Shown here: one piece after another, positions 43,464-52,175 of the stretch
Numbering within the stretch: the stretch's first letter is position 1
How the letters are laid out: every line of letters starts with the position of its first letter
Source of the DNA: Chitinophagaceae bacterium
GTDB taxonomy: Bacteria; Bacteroidota; Bacteroidia; Chitinophagales; Chitinophagaceae
DNA: 64,000 bases
Assembly: GCA_016715365.1 (NCBI GenBank)
Contig: JADKAM010000001.1
Span: 1,240,001 to 1,304,000, forward strand
Direction: 5' to 3'
Program-made: the position numbers and the translations under genes
Notes under the pieces: generated by a model
The model's database searches: none
Told to the model about the DNA's origin: nothing
Seen by the model: only the letters and a program-made list of their open reading frames with translations

Positions 43464-46316
43464 TTATTTTTTTATAAACTGCCTGCTTAGTTTTTGTTTA
43501 CCGTTTGATATGGTCAACATATAATTTCCTGCAGCAATTCCTGCAATGTTTATACTTCTTACATAATTGCCGGTAAACTGTAACTCCTCTTCTTTCCGCA
43601 TCATTAGCCGGCCATCGGTTGAAGTAACTGTATAAATCAATTTTCCTTTTTCTGTGCTAAAGCCAACATTCAATTCACGTTCAACAGGGTTGGGGTAAAG
43701 GTTGATGATGTCTAAACCTGCACCTGCACTGTTCTTGAATAATTTTATCGTGTTTGAATATTTGATAACCCCATTTTTTTCATTACTTCTGATGCGGTAA
43801 AAAACATTGTTTCCACCAGGTATATGGCTAAAGCCATATTGCTTTCCGGAAGTGGAAGACAGAGAACCCACTTTTACAAAATTTGTTGCATCGGTAGATA
43901 CCTCAACATCCAGTGTGGCACCGGCAGCCAGCGGGGTATATTCCCATTGCAAAGCTACTTTGCTTCCGTTCCAGGCACCTCTCAGTAAAAAATTAGTTGC
44001 AGGCAAAATAGAATAATAAGGCTGTGTCCATAATCCACGGCCATGGGTTGCTGCAGCTATCATACCGTCTGATGGCCTGTACTGTAGCATATCTGTACGC
44101 ACCGTAGGGAAAGTAGGGCTTGGTAACCAGACAGTAGCCCCGCTGTTAATAGCCTGTGTTAAATAAACACCGGCTTCCGTTGCAATGATTGCTCTTGTAT
44201 TATCGCCGGGCACAAACATGCACCATCTTACCGGCATGTCTGGCAAATTGCCATCAATATTTGTCCAGGATGTACCACCATTGGTACTTACCCAAATTTG
44301 TTGTACTCCGTAATTGGAATAGCACACCATCAGGTTCTGGTCATCGGTACCTGTTGCAATGCAGGAGGTATATACATTGATAGGCAGCCCTGTACTGATA
44401 TTGGTGCCTGCCGAACCCGATGCGATGGTATTGGCATTATCAACATAACAAAGACGGGTTGCGCCTACATCATTTTCAGTACCAAAATAAACCCTGTTGC
44501 TTGTATAAGGTGATACCGTTACGGCTGAAACCGTATTACCATTAAAGTTTGTTATAGATACAACCGCATTGGTGGACCCTGTTTGCGGGTCTGTCCATCT
44601 GCGGTAGGTACCGGCACTATTTGCACAATACATAATATCGGCTGCATCATCATAATCTGTGGGGTTAATAAACTGTCCAAATGCAGAGAGACTCAAATTT
44701 ACATTGCTCCAGGTTGTACCCCCATTGGTGCTTCTCCTGTATTGATTAAAAACGTAGGAAGTAAACTGGTACAATGGGTTCATCCTGATCAATATGCACA
44801 AAAGCACCATCGCCGCCGGTTACTTCTGTAGTAGTGCTGAGGCCTGCATTGGTAAATTTATGACTGCCATTATCCTGTGCACCGGCCAAAAAATAATTGG
44901 TGGTAGCAGGATGAATGGCTACCGAGTAAAACTGTTTAATTCTCAATCCTGCATTTTTGTCCCTGATAGTTGTACCTCCGTCAGAACTGAAATGAATACC
45001 GCCATCACAGCCAAAAAGTACCCGGTTGGTACCATACAGTTTAATAAAATGAATATCTGCATGAACATATTGGGTGGTAGCAGGTGGAAGCCCCGGATTA
45101 TTTGTCCAGTCTGCCAATTTGGTCCATGTGTTACCACCATTAGTGGATTTATAAGGGTCCAACGCACCTACAATTACATTGCCCGATCCGTCAATATCCA
45201 CTGCCAGGTTATACCATGCCTGTCCACTGGCCCAACCAACAGTAGGTTGCCCAGTTGTAGCGGCCCAGTTTGCGCCACCATCTGTTGATTTGTAAATAGT
45301 AGGAACCTGGAAGCTGTTATCTGAAGGTAATGCATATAATATTACCGTTACATCCCAATTCTATTCTTCGATGACTTGCAGGATATCCGGTCGTTGGCGA
45401 TGTCCAGGTGGCTGCTACAGCAGATGGGTTATCTGTAAACCGGTATTCACAGGTTTCAAAATGGCCAAACACCATAACTGACGTGAAGCCTTCCGGTACT
45501 GCTTAACTCCATATCGCTAAACCGGTTGCTTAATAATCCACCCGGCGTAATGGTTGACCAGGTTGTTCCTCCGTTAACTGAACGAAAAATACCCGACCTG
45601 GTCGATACAAAAACATTTCCCGAAGCGTCACAAAGTATTTTGCTGCAGTAATCAAAATCAGTTCCGGTAGTCGTGCCAAGTTGCGTCCAGGTAGCCCCGC
45701 CATTGGTACTTTTAAAAATACCATCACCGGCAACCGCATCTGAATTAAAAGGCCACTCCCCGGTACAAAAATACATGGTAGCCGGGGTGACAGGATCCTG
45801 GCAAATACCGGTAATTGCCATGTTGCTGAAGAAATCATTTACGAATGTCCAGGTGGCGGGCGAGGCAGTTATATCCGTTGTTTTCCAGATGCCGCCATTA
45901 ACACCTCCAATAAAAACTGTATTGCCGGTAGCATCAGCTGCATCTACCAACACAGCCCTTATTCTGCCGGAGGCAACGGAGGGATTACCGCCGCTGTTGG
46001 CCCTGGTATTTCCATTGGATACACCAACAACATCAGAAGTAGGGCCACGTTCTGTCCAGTTGCCATAGCCGGCTATAAGTTGAAAGGGTAACATTTTCTT
46101 TATTGAATCGGTGTATGCCAGGGCCTTCATTAACCTTTCCCTGGGTACTGTGCCTGTAGCAGGGTCTTTAGTGCGATCAAATTCCATTTGGGCAATCATA
46201 GCCGGCCCGTCATATTTTTCGTTTTCACCCGCCTCGTTTGTAGTTTTTTGAATGCAGCCACTAAAAAGGCATAACAATAAAATAAATTGAAATAAGGGAG
46301 TTTTCTTAAAAGTCAT
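43464..46316 (-). pseudogene. BNR/sortilin-like repeat protein with T9SS sorting domain, three apparent frameshifts
   Basis: The full reading would be about 950 residues. It begins with an SPII-like signal (LFSGC, Cys21), then WD40/BNR propeller repeats marked by KSTNGGATW, RSVNGGTTW, KSTNGGNTW and RRSTNGGTTW. It ends with a T9SS type A sorting domain (LYPNPVERELNVGF to the terminal RQFIKK). The frame is lost three times: at the A-run 45458-45461 (minus TTTT after YGVWPF), around 45335-45350, and at 44776-44778 (minus CCC after DQDE). Each break is cured by removing one base, and the protein sequence continues without gap. It is either a recent pseudogene or an assembly with inserted bases. 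A lipoprotein-like start with a T9SS tail is unusual. Confidence 0.82.
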
Positions 46317-46444
46317 ATAAGCGTATTAAAAGCATGTATAAAGCAGATCTTTAATAATTTTATTAAAAGTAATATGATAAAACTGTTTTAAGGTATTTTA
46401 TTTACCAACAGGCTGTCAATATTTTTTATTTTGTTCATTTCCTT

Positions 46445-46475
46445 TTTGCTATTCGGCCTCTGTTCCCTACCTTTG
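46445..46475 (+). promoter_or_regulatory. Consensus Bacteroidota promoter for atpA
   Basis: TTTG (46445-46448), 19 bases, then TACCTTTG (46468-46475) is a perfect TTTG-N19-TAnnTTTG promoter. The start codon of atpA is 45 bp downstream. A small hairpin GGCC-TGAAAAAA-GGCC follows in the leader. Confidence 0.75.
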
Positions 46476-46520
46476 CGGCCTGAAAAAAGGCCTTTTAATA
46501 AATAATATCAAACAACAATT

Positions 46521-48098
46521 ATGGTAGAAATTAAACCAGACGAGATCTCCGCAATTCTTCGCCAGCAGTTAAGCAATTTTAACGCAGGTGCCAGTTTGGA
46601 AGAAGTAGGAACAGTTTTACAGGTGGGTGATGGTATTGCCCGTGTTTACGGATTGAACAATGTTCGTTCCGGTGAACTGGTAGAATTTGACAATGGCGTA
46701 AAAGCAATTGCCCTTAACCTGGAAGAAGATAATGTGGGTGTGGTATTGATGGGTGACAGTGCTGAAATTAAAGAAGGTGATAAAGTTAAGCGTACCGGCC
46801 AGATCGCTTCTATTAAAGTAGGAGAAGGTATGAGCGGACGTGTTATTAATACCCTGGGCGAACCCATTGATGGTAAAGGCCCAATTAAAGGCGAATTGTA
46901 CGAGATGCCGCTGGAGCGTAAAGCACCGGGTGTAATCTTTCGTGAGCCGGTAAAAGAACCACTGCAAACCGGTATCAAAGCGATCGATGCGATGATCCCT
47001 ATTGGTCGTGGCCAACGTGAGTTGATCATTGGTGACCGCCAGACCGGTAAATCGGCTATCGCTATTGATACCATCATCAATCAAAAAGAATTTTACGCAG
47101 CAGGCAAACCTGTTTACTGCATATATGTGGCAATCGGACAGAAAGCTTCTACCATTGCAGGTGTAATGAAAACTTTGGAAGAATATGGTGCGATGGCTTA
47201 TACAACCATCGTTGCTGCATCTGCTTCTGATCCTGCTCCTTTACAGTTCTACGCACCATTTGCCGGAGCTGCCATCGGTGAGTTCTTCCGTGATACCGGA
47301 AGGCCGGCTTTGATCATTTATGATGATCTTTCTAAGCAGGCTGTTGCTTACCGCGAGGTTTCTTTGTTATTACGTCGTCCACCGGGCCGTGAGGCTTATC
47401 CTGGTGACGTATTCTACCTGCATAGCCGTTTACTGGAAAGAGCTGCAAAAGTTGTTTCTAAAGATGATATTGCTGCGCAGATGAATGACTTGCCTGCATC
47501 TATTAAACATTTGGTAAAAGGTGGTGGTTCTTTAACGGCCCTGCCAATTATTGAAACACAGGCGGGTGACGTATCAGCCTATATTCCTACCAACGTAATT
47601 TCTATTACCGACGGACAGATATTTTTGGAAGGTAACCTGTTCAACGCAGGTATCCGCCCGGCTATTAACGTGGGTATCTCTGTAAGCCGTGTGGGTGGTA
47701 ATGCGCAGATCAAATCAATGAAAAAAGTGGCCGGTACCTTAAAATTAGATCAGGCACTTTACCGGGAGCTGGAAGCTTTCTCTAAATTTGGTGGTGATCT
47801 GGATGCTGCTACTAAAAACGTAATTGACAAAGGTGCAAGAAACGTGGAAATATTAAAGCAGTTGCAATACTCACCCATGAGTGTTGAAAAGCAGGTTGCG
47901 ATGATTTACCTGGGAACACAGGGTTTATTAAGAGACGTAGCTGTTAAAAATGTTAAAGCATTTGAAGAGCATTTCTTAATGGAACTGGAAAACAAACATC
48001 CTGAAACTTTAGCTGAATTTAAAAAAGGTAATTTAAGTGATGATGGTATTGCTAAAGTTACTGAACTGGCAAAAGGATTAGCTCCTCAGTACAAATAA
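46521..48098 (+). CDS. atpA: F1F0 ATP synthase subunit alpha
   Basis: The 525-residue protein is full length. It has the N-terminal beta-barrel, the Walker A-like GDRQTGKSA (171-179), IIYDDLSKQAVAYRE, RPPGREAYPGDVFYLHSRLLERA, and the conserved SVSRVGGNAQIKSM with its Arg. It forms the alpha3beta3 head of ATP synthase and carries the non-catalytic nucleotide sites. Unusually it stands alone: a consensus promoter precedes it, a terminator follows within 20 bp, and no atpG, atpH or other ATP synthase gene is adjacent. Confidence 0.97.
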   Translation: MVEIKPDEISAILRQQLSNFNAGASLEEVGTVLQVGDGIARVYGLNNVRSGELVEFDNGVKAIALNLEEDNVGVVLMGDSAEIKEGDKVKRTGQIASIKVGEGMSGRVINTLGEPIDGKGPIKGELYEMPLERKAPGVIFREPVKEPLQTGIKAIDAMIPIGRGQRELIIGDRQTGKSAIAIDTIINQKEFYAAGKPVYCIYVAIGQKASTIAGVMKTLEEYGAMAYTTIVAASASDPAPLQFYAPFAGAAIGEFFRDTGRPALIIYDDLSKQAVAYREVSLLLRRPPGREAYPGDVFYLHSRLLERAAKVVSKDDIAAQMNDLPASIKHLVKGGGSLTALPIIETQAGDVSAYIPTNVISITDGQIFLEGNLFNAGIRPAINVGISVSRVGGNAQIKSMKKVAGTLKLDQALYRELEAFSKFGGDLDAATKNVIDKGARNVEILKQLQYSPMSVEKQVAMIYLGTQGLLRDVAVKNVKAFEEHFLMELENKHPETLAEFKKGNLSDDGIAKVTELAKGLAPQYK

Positions 48099-48117
48099 TA
48101 TATTGAACAATAGTTTT

Positions 48118-48147
48118 AAAAAGCTTCTCTTAACGGGAAGCTTTTTT
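48118..48147 (+). terminator. Rho-independent terminator after atpA
   Basis: AAAAAGCTTC pairs with GAAGCTTTTT across a nine-base loop and runs into T-rich sequence, 19 bp after the atpA stop. Confidence 0.82.
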
Positions 48148-48172
48148 ATTTTTGATATCTGATATAAGCCTG

Positions 48173-49273
48173 ATGAGAAAAAAAGTTGCTTTGGCAGTTG
48201 TTTTAAGCATAAGTGTAAACTTGCTTGTAATATTGATAGGATCCTGCGACGGCAATAAAGATATTGTTGTACCAGCCGATTACGAACAACTTCAATTGGG
48301 TAGGTTTCTTTTTTTTGATAGGCGCTTATCTGTAAACAACACCCGCAGCTGTGCCACCTGCCACAATCCTCAATTTGCTTTTACTGATGGTTATAAACGT
48401 TCGCTGGGAGCTTATGCCGATCTGCACCAGCGAAACACACAACCATTATTCAATCTTTCCTACTTAAAATATTTCACTGCTGCAGATTCTACACTGCATT
48501 CACCATTGCAGCAAATGGATAACCCTTTGTTTAGTGACCACCCTGCCGAAATGGGCGTAAAGGGAAACGAAGATAAAATTCTGCAAAAAATTGCTGCAGA
48601 TAAAAATTACCGGCTCATGTTTGAGTCGCTTAAAGCAGATATTTCCTGGGAGAACATTAAAGCCTATATCGGCTTATTTGTAAGTTCGCTCGAGTCATAC
48701 AATTCACCCTATGATAAGTTTGTACGAAAGGATACATCAGCCTTAACAATATCCCAAAAAAAAGGCAGGCAATTATTTTTTTCCGCAGAATTGAAATGTG
48801 CCTCCTGTCACGGAGGTTATAATTTCTCTACTCCTGAGATAACGAATGATAAGGGTGATACGACTTTCTACTTTAACACCGGTTTGTATAATATTGATGG
48901 CAAAGGTGCTTACCCGGCTTATGATGAAGGACTTTATCAATTGACAAAAAATAAAGCGGATATGGGCAAATTCCGGGTTCCATCTTTGCGTAATCTTTTA
49001 TTTACGGCTCCGTATTTTCATGATGGCAGTGCAGCAACTTTAACAGAAGTTATTGAAGCCTATGCAAATGGAGGTAGAAAAATTGAAGAAGGAATATATA
49101 AGGGTGATGGAAGTAAAAATTCATTCAAACACGCTTTTATCAAGGGCTTCTCCATCAGTGAAGCAGACAAAATAAACCTGATCAGTTTTTTGCAAAGTCT
49201 TTCAGATACCGGGTTCACTAATAACCCGGCTTACCAGAATCCTTTTACCGGCGATGAAACAAAAAAGAAATAG
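48173..49273 (+). CDS. Diheme cytochrome c peroxidase / MauG-family lipoprotein
   Basis: The ATG at 48173 gives an SPII signal (IGSC, Cys25); an upstream in-frame start would spoil it. The 366-residue protein has two c-type heme motifs, CATCH (60-64) and CASCH (209-213), in the MauG/CCP layout, with KFRVPSLRNLLFTAPYFHDG before the end. At the position where peroxidases carry the distal Met ligand there is a Tyr (Y297, in EAYANGG), as in MauG. However the inter-heme Trp of the usual FWDGR block appears replaced (YFTAADS). Expected chemistry is peroxide reduction or oxidation of a protein partner. The next gene starts 25 bp downstream and encodes an amine-oxidase-like protein. Confidence 0.85.
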   Translation: MRKKVALAVVLSISVNLLVILIGSCDGNKDIVVPADYEQLQLGRFLFFDRRLSVNNTRSCATCHNPQFAFTDGYKRSLGAYADLHQRNTQPLFNLSYLKYFTAADSTLHSPLQQMDNPLFSDHPAEMGVKGNEDKILQKIAADKNYRLMFESLKADISWENIKAYIGLFVSSLESYNSPYDKFVRKDTSALTISQKKGRQLFFSAELKCASCHGGYNFSTPEITNDKGDTTFYFNTGLYNIDGKGAYPAYDEGLYQLTKNKADMGKFRVPSLRNLLFTAPYFHDGSAATLTEVIEAYANGGRKIEEGIYKGDGSKNSFKHAFIKGFSISEADKINLISFLQSLSDTGFTNNPAYQNPFTGDETKKK

Positions 49274-49298
49274 TATTTTGCGATACCTAAATAATTGT

Positions 49299-51077
49299 AT
49301 GAGAATTTTCGTTTTGCTTTTTATTTCTTCAGCCGGTTTTTTATTTTCCTGTAATAACAAAACAGAATCTTCGGGCAGTGTAAACAAATACAATGATGAT
49401 GTATTAAAATCAGTAATCGCCAACACCGATTCTTTAAAAACTTTTGATTTTGTAAATGCAAGGGTAGAAGCCATAAAAAATGCTTTGCAGCAACCAACAC
49501 CTGTTTTGTTATGTGGGGATAGTTTAAACAGCAATCAAAAACTGGCGCAGCAAATTGCAGTACGTGATTCAACCTTTACCAGGAGCATCCGTGATATTGG
49601 CAGCAACACACCTTTCAGAACTGAAATTTTTGGAGTCTATCCTGCCAGGGAAAGCGATTTATCTAACCTAAAAGAAAAAATTAACCTGTCAGATTGTTAC
49701 CGGGTAGAAATGTATAACTACCCCTTAAATTTAACTACCGTTGCATTGGTTGATATTAAACGACAAAAAATTATTGCCACATTTACACAGCAGCAAACCC
49801 AGCCAGAGATTCCTTTACATTTAAAAAACCTGGCAATTAAAATTGCCATCAACTCACCCGAAGTACAGGAAGCTTATGGCATTAAGCCATCCGAAAAAGA
49901 TGCACTGATGGCCAGTACCAAAACATCGCTTAACAGAACCCGCTGCGAAAGAAGCCACCATTTATGCGTGGCTCCCACTTTTGTAAAAGATGGTAAAGCA
50001 TTATGGGCAATTGTAGATCTGACCGAGCATAAATTAGTAGGTGTGCGCTGGACAAATGTGGGTACAACCGGTCCGGCAGCACCCATGATCACAGAAAGAA
50101 GATTACAGGACGATAAAGTAACGGCCTGCTTTTGCGAAAAAGAAACGCCACTTGAAAAAGATGGATGGAAAATGAACTACATGCTCACCAGCAGCGATGG
50201 CCTGCGCATTGCACAGGTAAGTTTTAATGGCAAACCAATTTTACAAAGTGCCAAACTGGTTGACTGGCACGTAAGTTACAGCGGCACCGATGGATTTGGT
50301 TACAGCGATGCAGTTGGATGTCCGTATTTTTCGCAGGCAGCAGTCATTGCTTTTGAGCCTCCCAAAATAATGATGATAAAAGATGAAGGAGGCAATTTTA
50401 CCGGCTTTGCACTGGAACAGGCTTTCAGAAGTGAACAATGGCCAACACCCTGCAATTATAATTACCGCCAAAGATTTGAATTTTATAAAGATGGCAGGTT
50501 TAGAGTTTCGGCAGCAAGTATTGGCAGGGGTTGTGGTAACGATGGAACCTACCGCCCGGTTTTTAGAATAGCATTTGCTGCAGAGCAAAATAATTTTGCA
50601 GAATGGAGCGGAACTAACTGGAACAACTGGCCGCTGGAAAAATGGCAATCTCAAAATGCAGCAACAGTTTATGCAGAAAGTAAATACCAATATCAGTTAT
50701 CGGATAATACCGGCAATGGGTTTTTTATGCAGCCTGGTAATGGAAAATTTGGCGATGGTGGCAGGGGCGATAATGCCTTTGTGTATGTTACTCAAACCAA
50801 GCCAACTGTTGATGAAGGTGAAGCGGAGCTGGTAACCATTGGCCCCTGTTGCAATACAGATTATCACCAGGGCCCCGAAAAATTTATAGAACCATCACCG
50901 GATAATATTCAGAATAAAAAATTAGTGGTTTGGTATGTGGCACAATTAAAAAATGATGATACAAAAGGAAGGGAATACTGTTGGGCCGAATCGGTTTTGG
51001 AAAACGGGGTGTACGTAACAAAAGCATATCCCTGTTTTGCCGGGCCTATGTTTGTACCAATCAATCTCAAAAAATAA
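49299..51077 (+). CDS. Copper-amine-oxidase-like lipoprotein lacking recognisable copper ligands
   Basis: The ATG at 49299 opens an SPII signal (LFSC, Cys18); a longer start overlaps the diheme gene. The 592-residue protein resembles copper amine oxidases along much of its length. An N2/N3-like segment (VALVDIKRQKIIATF, then NSPEVQEAYG) is followed by the core start DGLRIAQVSFNGKPIL, then PPKIMMIKDEGG, TPCNYNYRQRFEFYKDGRF and a terminal KLVVWYVAQ. TPCNYN matches the cofactor consensus T-x-x-N-Y-D/E except for the last residue (Y387 in this numbering). The HxH copper pair expected about 30-50 residues later reads TYRPVFRIAF, and the third His region reads AQLKNDD. Cys is abundant (CxxxxxxC, CFC, CC). 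The fold assignment is by eye and the active-site loss needs alignment. Confidence 0.68.
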   Translation: MRIFVLLFISSAGFLFSCNNKTESSGSVNKYNDDVLKSVIANTDSLKTFDFVNARVEAIKNALQQPTPVLLCGDSLNSNQKLAQQIAVRDSTFTRSIRDIGSNTPFRTEIFGVYPARESDLSNLKEKINLSDCYRVEMYNYPLNLTTVALVDIKRQKIIATFTQQQTQPEIPLHLKNLAIKIAINSPEVQEAYGIKPSEKDALMASTKTSLNRTRCERSHHLCVAPTFVKDGKALWAIVDLTEHKLVGVRWTNVGTTGPAAPMITERRLQDDKVTACFCEKETPLEKDGWKMNYMLTSSDGLRIAQVSFNGKPILQSAKLVDWHVSYSGTDGFGYSDAVGCPYFSQAAVIAFEPPKIMMIKDEGGNFTGFALEQAFRSEQWPTPCNYNYRQRFEFYKDGRFRVSAASIGRGCGNDGTYRPVFRIAFAAEQNNFAEWSGTNWNNWPLEKWQSQNAATVYAESKYQYQLSDNTGNGFFMQPGNGKFGDGGRGDNAFVYVTQTKPTVDEGEAELVTIGPCCNTDYHQGPEKFIEPSPDNIQNKKLVVWYVAQLKNDDTKGREYCWAESVLENGVYVTKAYPCFAGPMFVPINLKK

Positions 51078-52022
51078 ATGAAATTGAAACTACATACAAA
51101 CGCTGGAATTATTTTATTCATTGCATGTTGCTTATTGCCAATTCTTCACAGTTCCTGCAAAGAAGAAGTGGTAGATTTTGATGCCAATAACTGCAAAAGA
51201 AATCCTCCATTTATACAAACCATGGGCTTTGATGCAAAATCATCTTTTTTCAGTACTTCAGATATTAAAACAATGGGACTGTTATTGCTGCAAAGCGAAC
51301 AGCCCGGCAACCCCAATGCCAGGATAACAAAATCATTTCAGCACCCCAGCTGGAAAAAAGGCGGCTGGCTGGCGCCTATACTGATTGATGATGCCGGAAA
51401 TATTTTTACATCGCCGGCACCGTTTATTAATATATTAGATAACCCCATTGCCAATAACAATACCATTTACAGGGTTGATGCCGGCACAGGTGAAATGCAG
51501 GAGTTTCTCAGGCTGCCTTTTGAAGATTCTATCAACAGTCAAAACCCTTATGGTATCATCGGCATGGTTTATTTGTGCGAAACAGGAACGCTGTATGTCT
51601 CATCAGTAGCAGGTTCAAGGCTGCATGAAGAGAACGGGCATATTTATGCCATAGATGTAAAAAGCAAAAAAATAATTGACCAGATTAATCATATCGATGC
51701 CATGGGCATGGGCATATCTTATGCAGCCGGAAAACGGCAATTGTTTTTTGGAACCGGAAGAAACTCTGATGTACAATCTGTTACACTGAATGCTGCAGGA
51801 AAATATTCAGGCAAACCGGAGGTTGTTTTTACGTTGCAAAACCTTGGCTCCCGGGGCGATGATAAAGTGCGCCGTATCCGTTCCGGCCCATCAGGAAATT
51901 TAGCCGTAAGTGGTATTGAATTTAACTTTAACCTGGTAGCACCCCGTGAAAAACAGGAAACCGTTTATGAATTTGTTTATGATGAAGAATCCCAAAAATG
52001 GGTCTTTCAAAAACCCCGTTAA
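51078..52022 (+). CDS. Lipoprotein with beta-propeller-like sequence
   Basis: The start codon immediately follows the preceding stop (no gap), so translation is coupled. The 314-residue protein has an SPII signal (HSSC, Cys27) and repeated strand-turn patterns seen in SMP-30/NHL-type propellers: LIDDAGNIFTS, IYRVDAGTGEMQEFLRL, GTLYVSSVAG, IYAIDVKSKKIIDQI and RRIRSGPSGNLAVSG. I do not recognise a named family. As third gene after a MauG-like and an amine-oxidase-like protein it may form part of one periplasmic redox complex, by analogy with the propeller subunits of quinoprotein amine dehydrogenases; that is inference. Confidence 0.6.
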   Translation: MKLKLHTNAGIILFIACCLLPILHSSCKEEVVDFDANNCKRNPPFIQTMGFDAKSSFFSTSDIKTMGLLLLQSEQPGNPNARITKSFQHPSWKKGGWLAPILIDDAGNIFTSPAPFINILDNPIANNNTIYRVDAGTGEMQEFLRLPFEDSINSQNPYGIIGMVYLCETGTLYVSSVAGSRLHEENGHIYAIDVKSKKIIDQINHIDAMGMGISYAAGKRQLFFGTGRNSDVQSVTLNAAGKYSGKPEVVFTLQNLGSRGDDKVRRIRSGPSGNLAVSGIEFNFNLVAPREKQETVYEFVYDEESQKWVFQKPR

Positions 52023-52119
52023 AATAAAATTTAATTTTGTCTGGCTAATGCCTGATATTTGCGAAAGTTATACTACAATTTGTACAATAAGTTGATTTAG
52101 AATTCGTTCTAAGCCAAAT

Positions 52120-52135
52120 TTATACAATTGTATAA
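52120..52135. promoter_or_regulatory. Perfect 16-bp palindrome upstream of the giant SdrD-repeat gene
   Basis: TTATACAATTGTATAA is self-complementary and lies 40 bp before the start codon. About 50 bases earlier a related imperfect version (TACTACAATTTGTACAATAA) precedes the same AAGTTG word, so the unit may be duplicated. It looks like a regulator-binding site. The 52023-52175 spacer holds nothing else obvious. Confidence 0.45.
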
Positions 52136-52175
52136 GTTGTTTTTTTATTGTTATCCCTAATAAACAATCCAATTA

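Noticed and set aside
46617..47084. Long antisense frames within atpA
   Set aside because: atpA is unambiguous and full length; the antisense frames follow from its codon bias.
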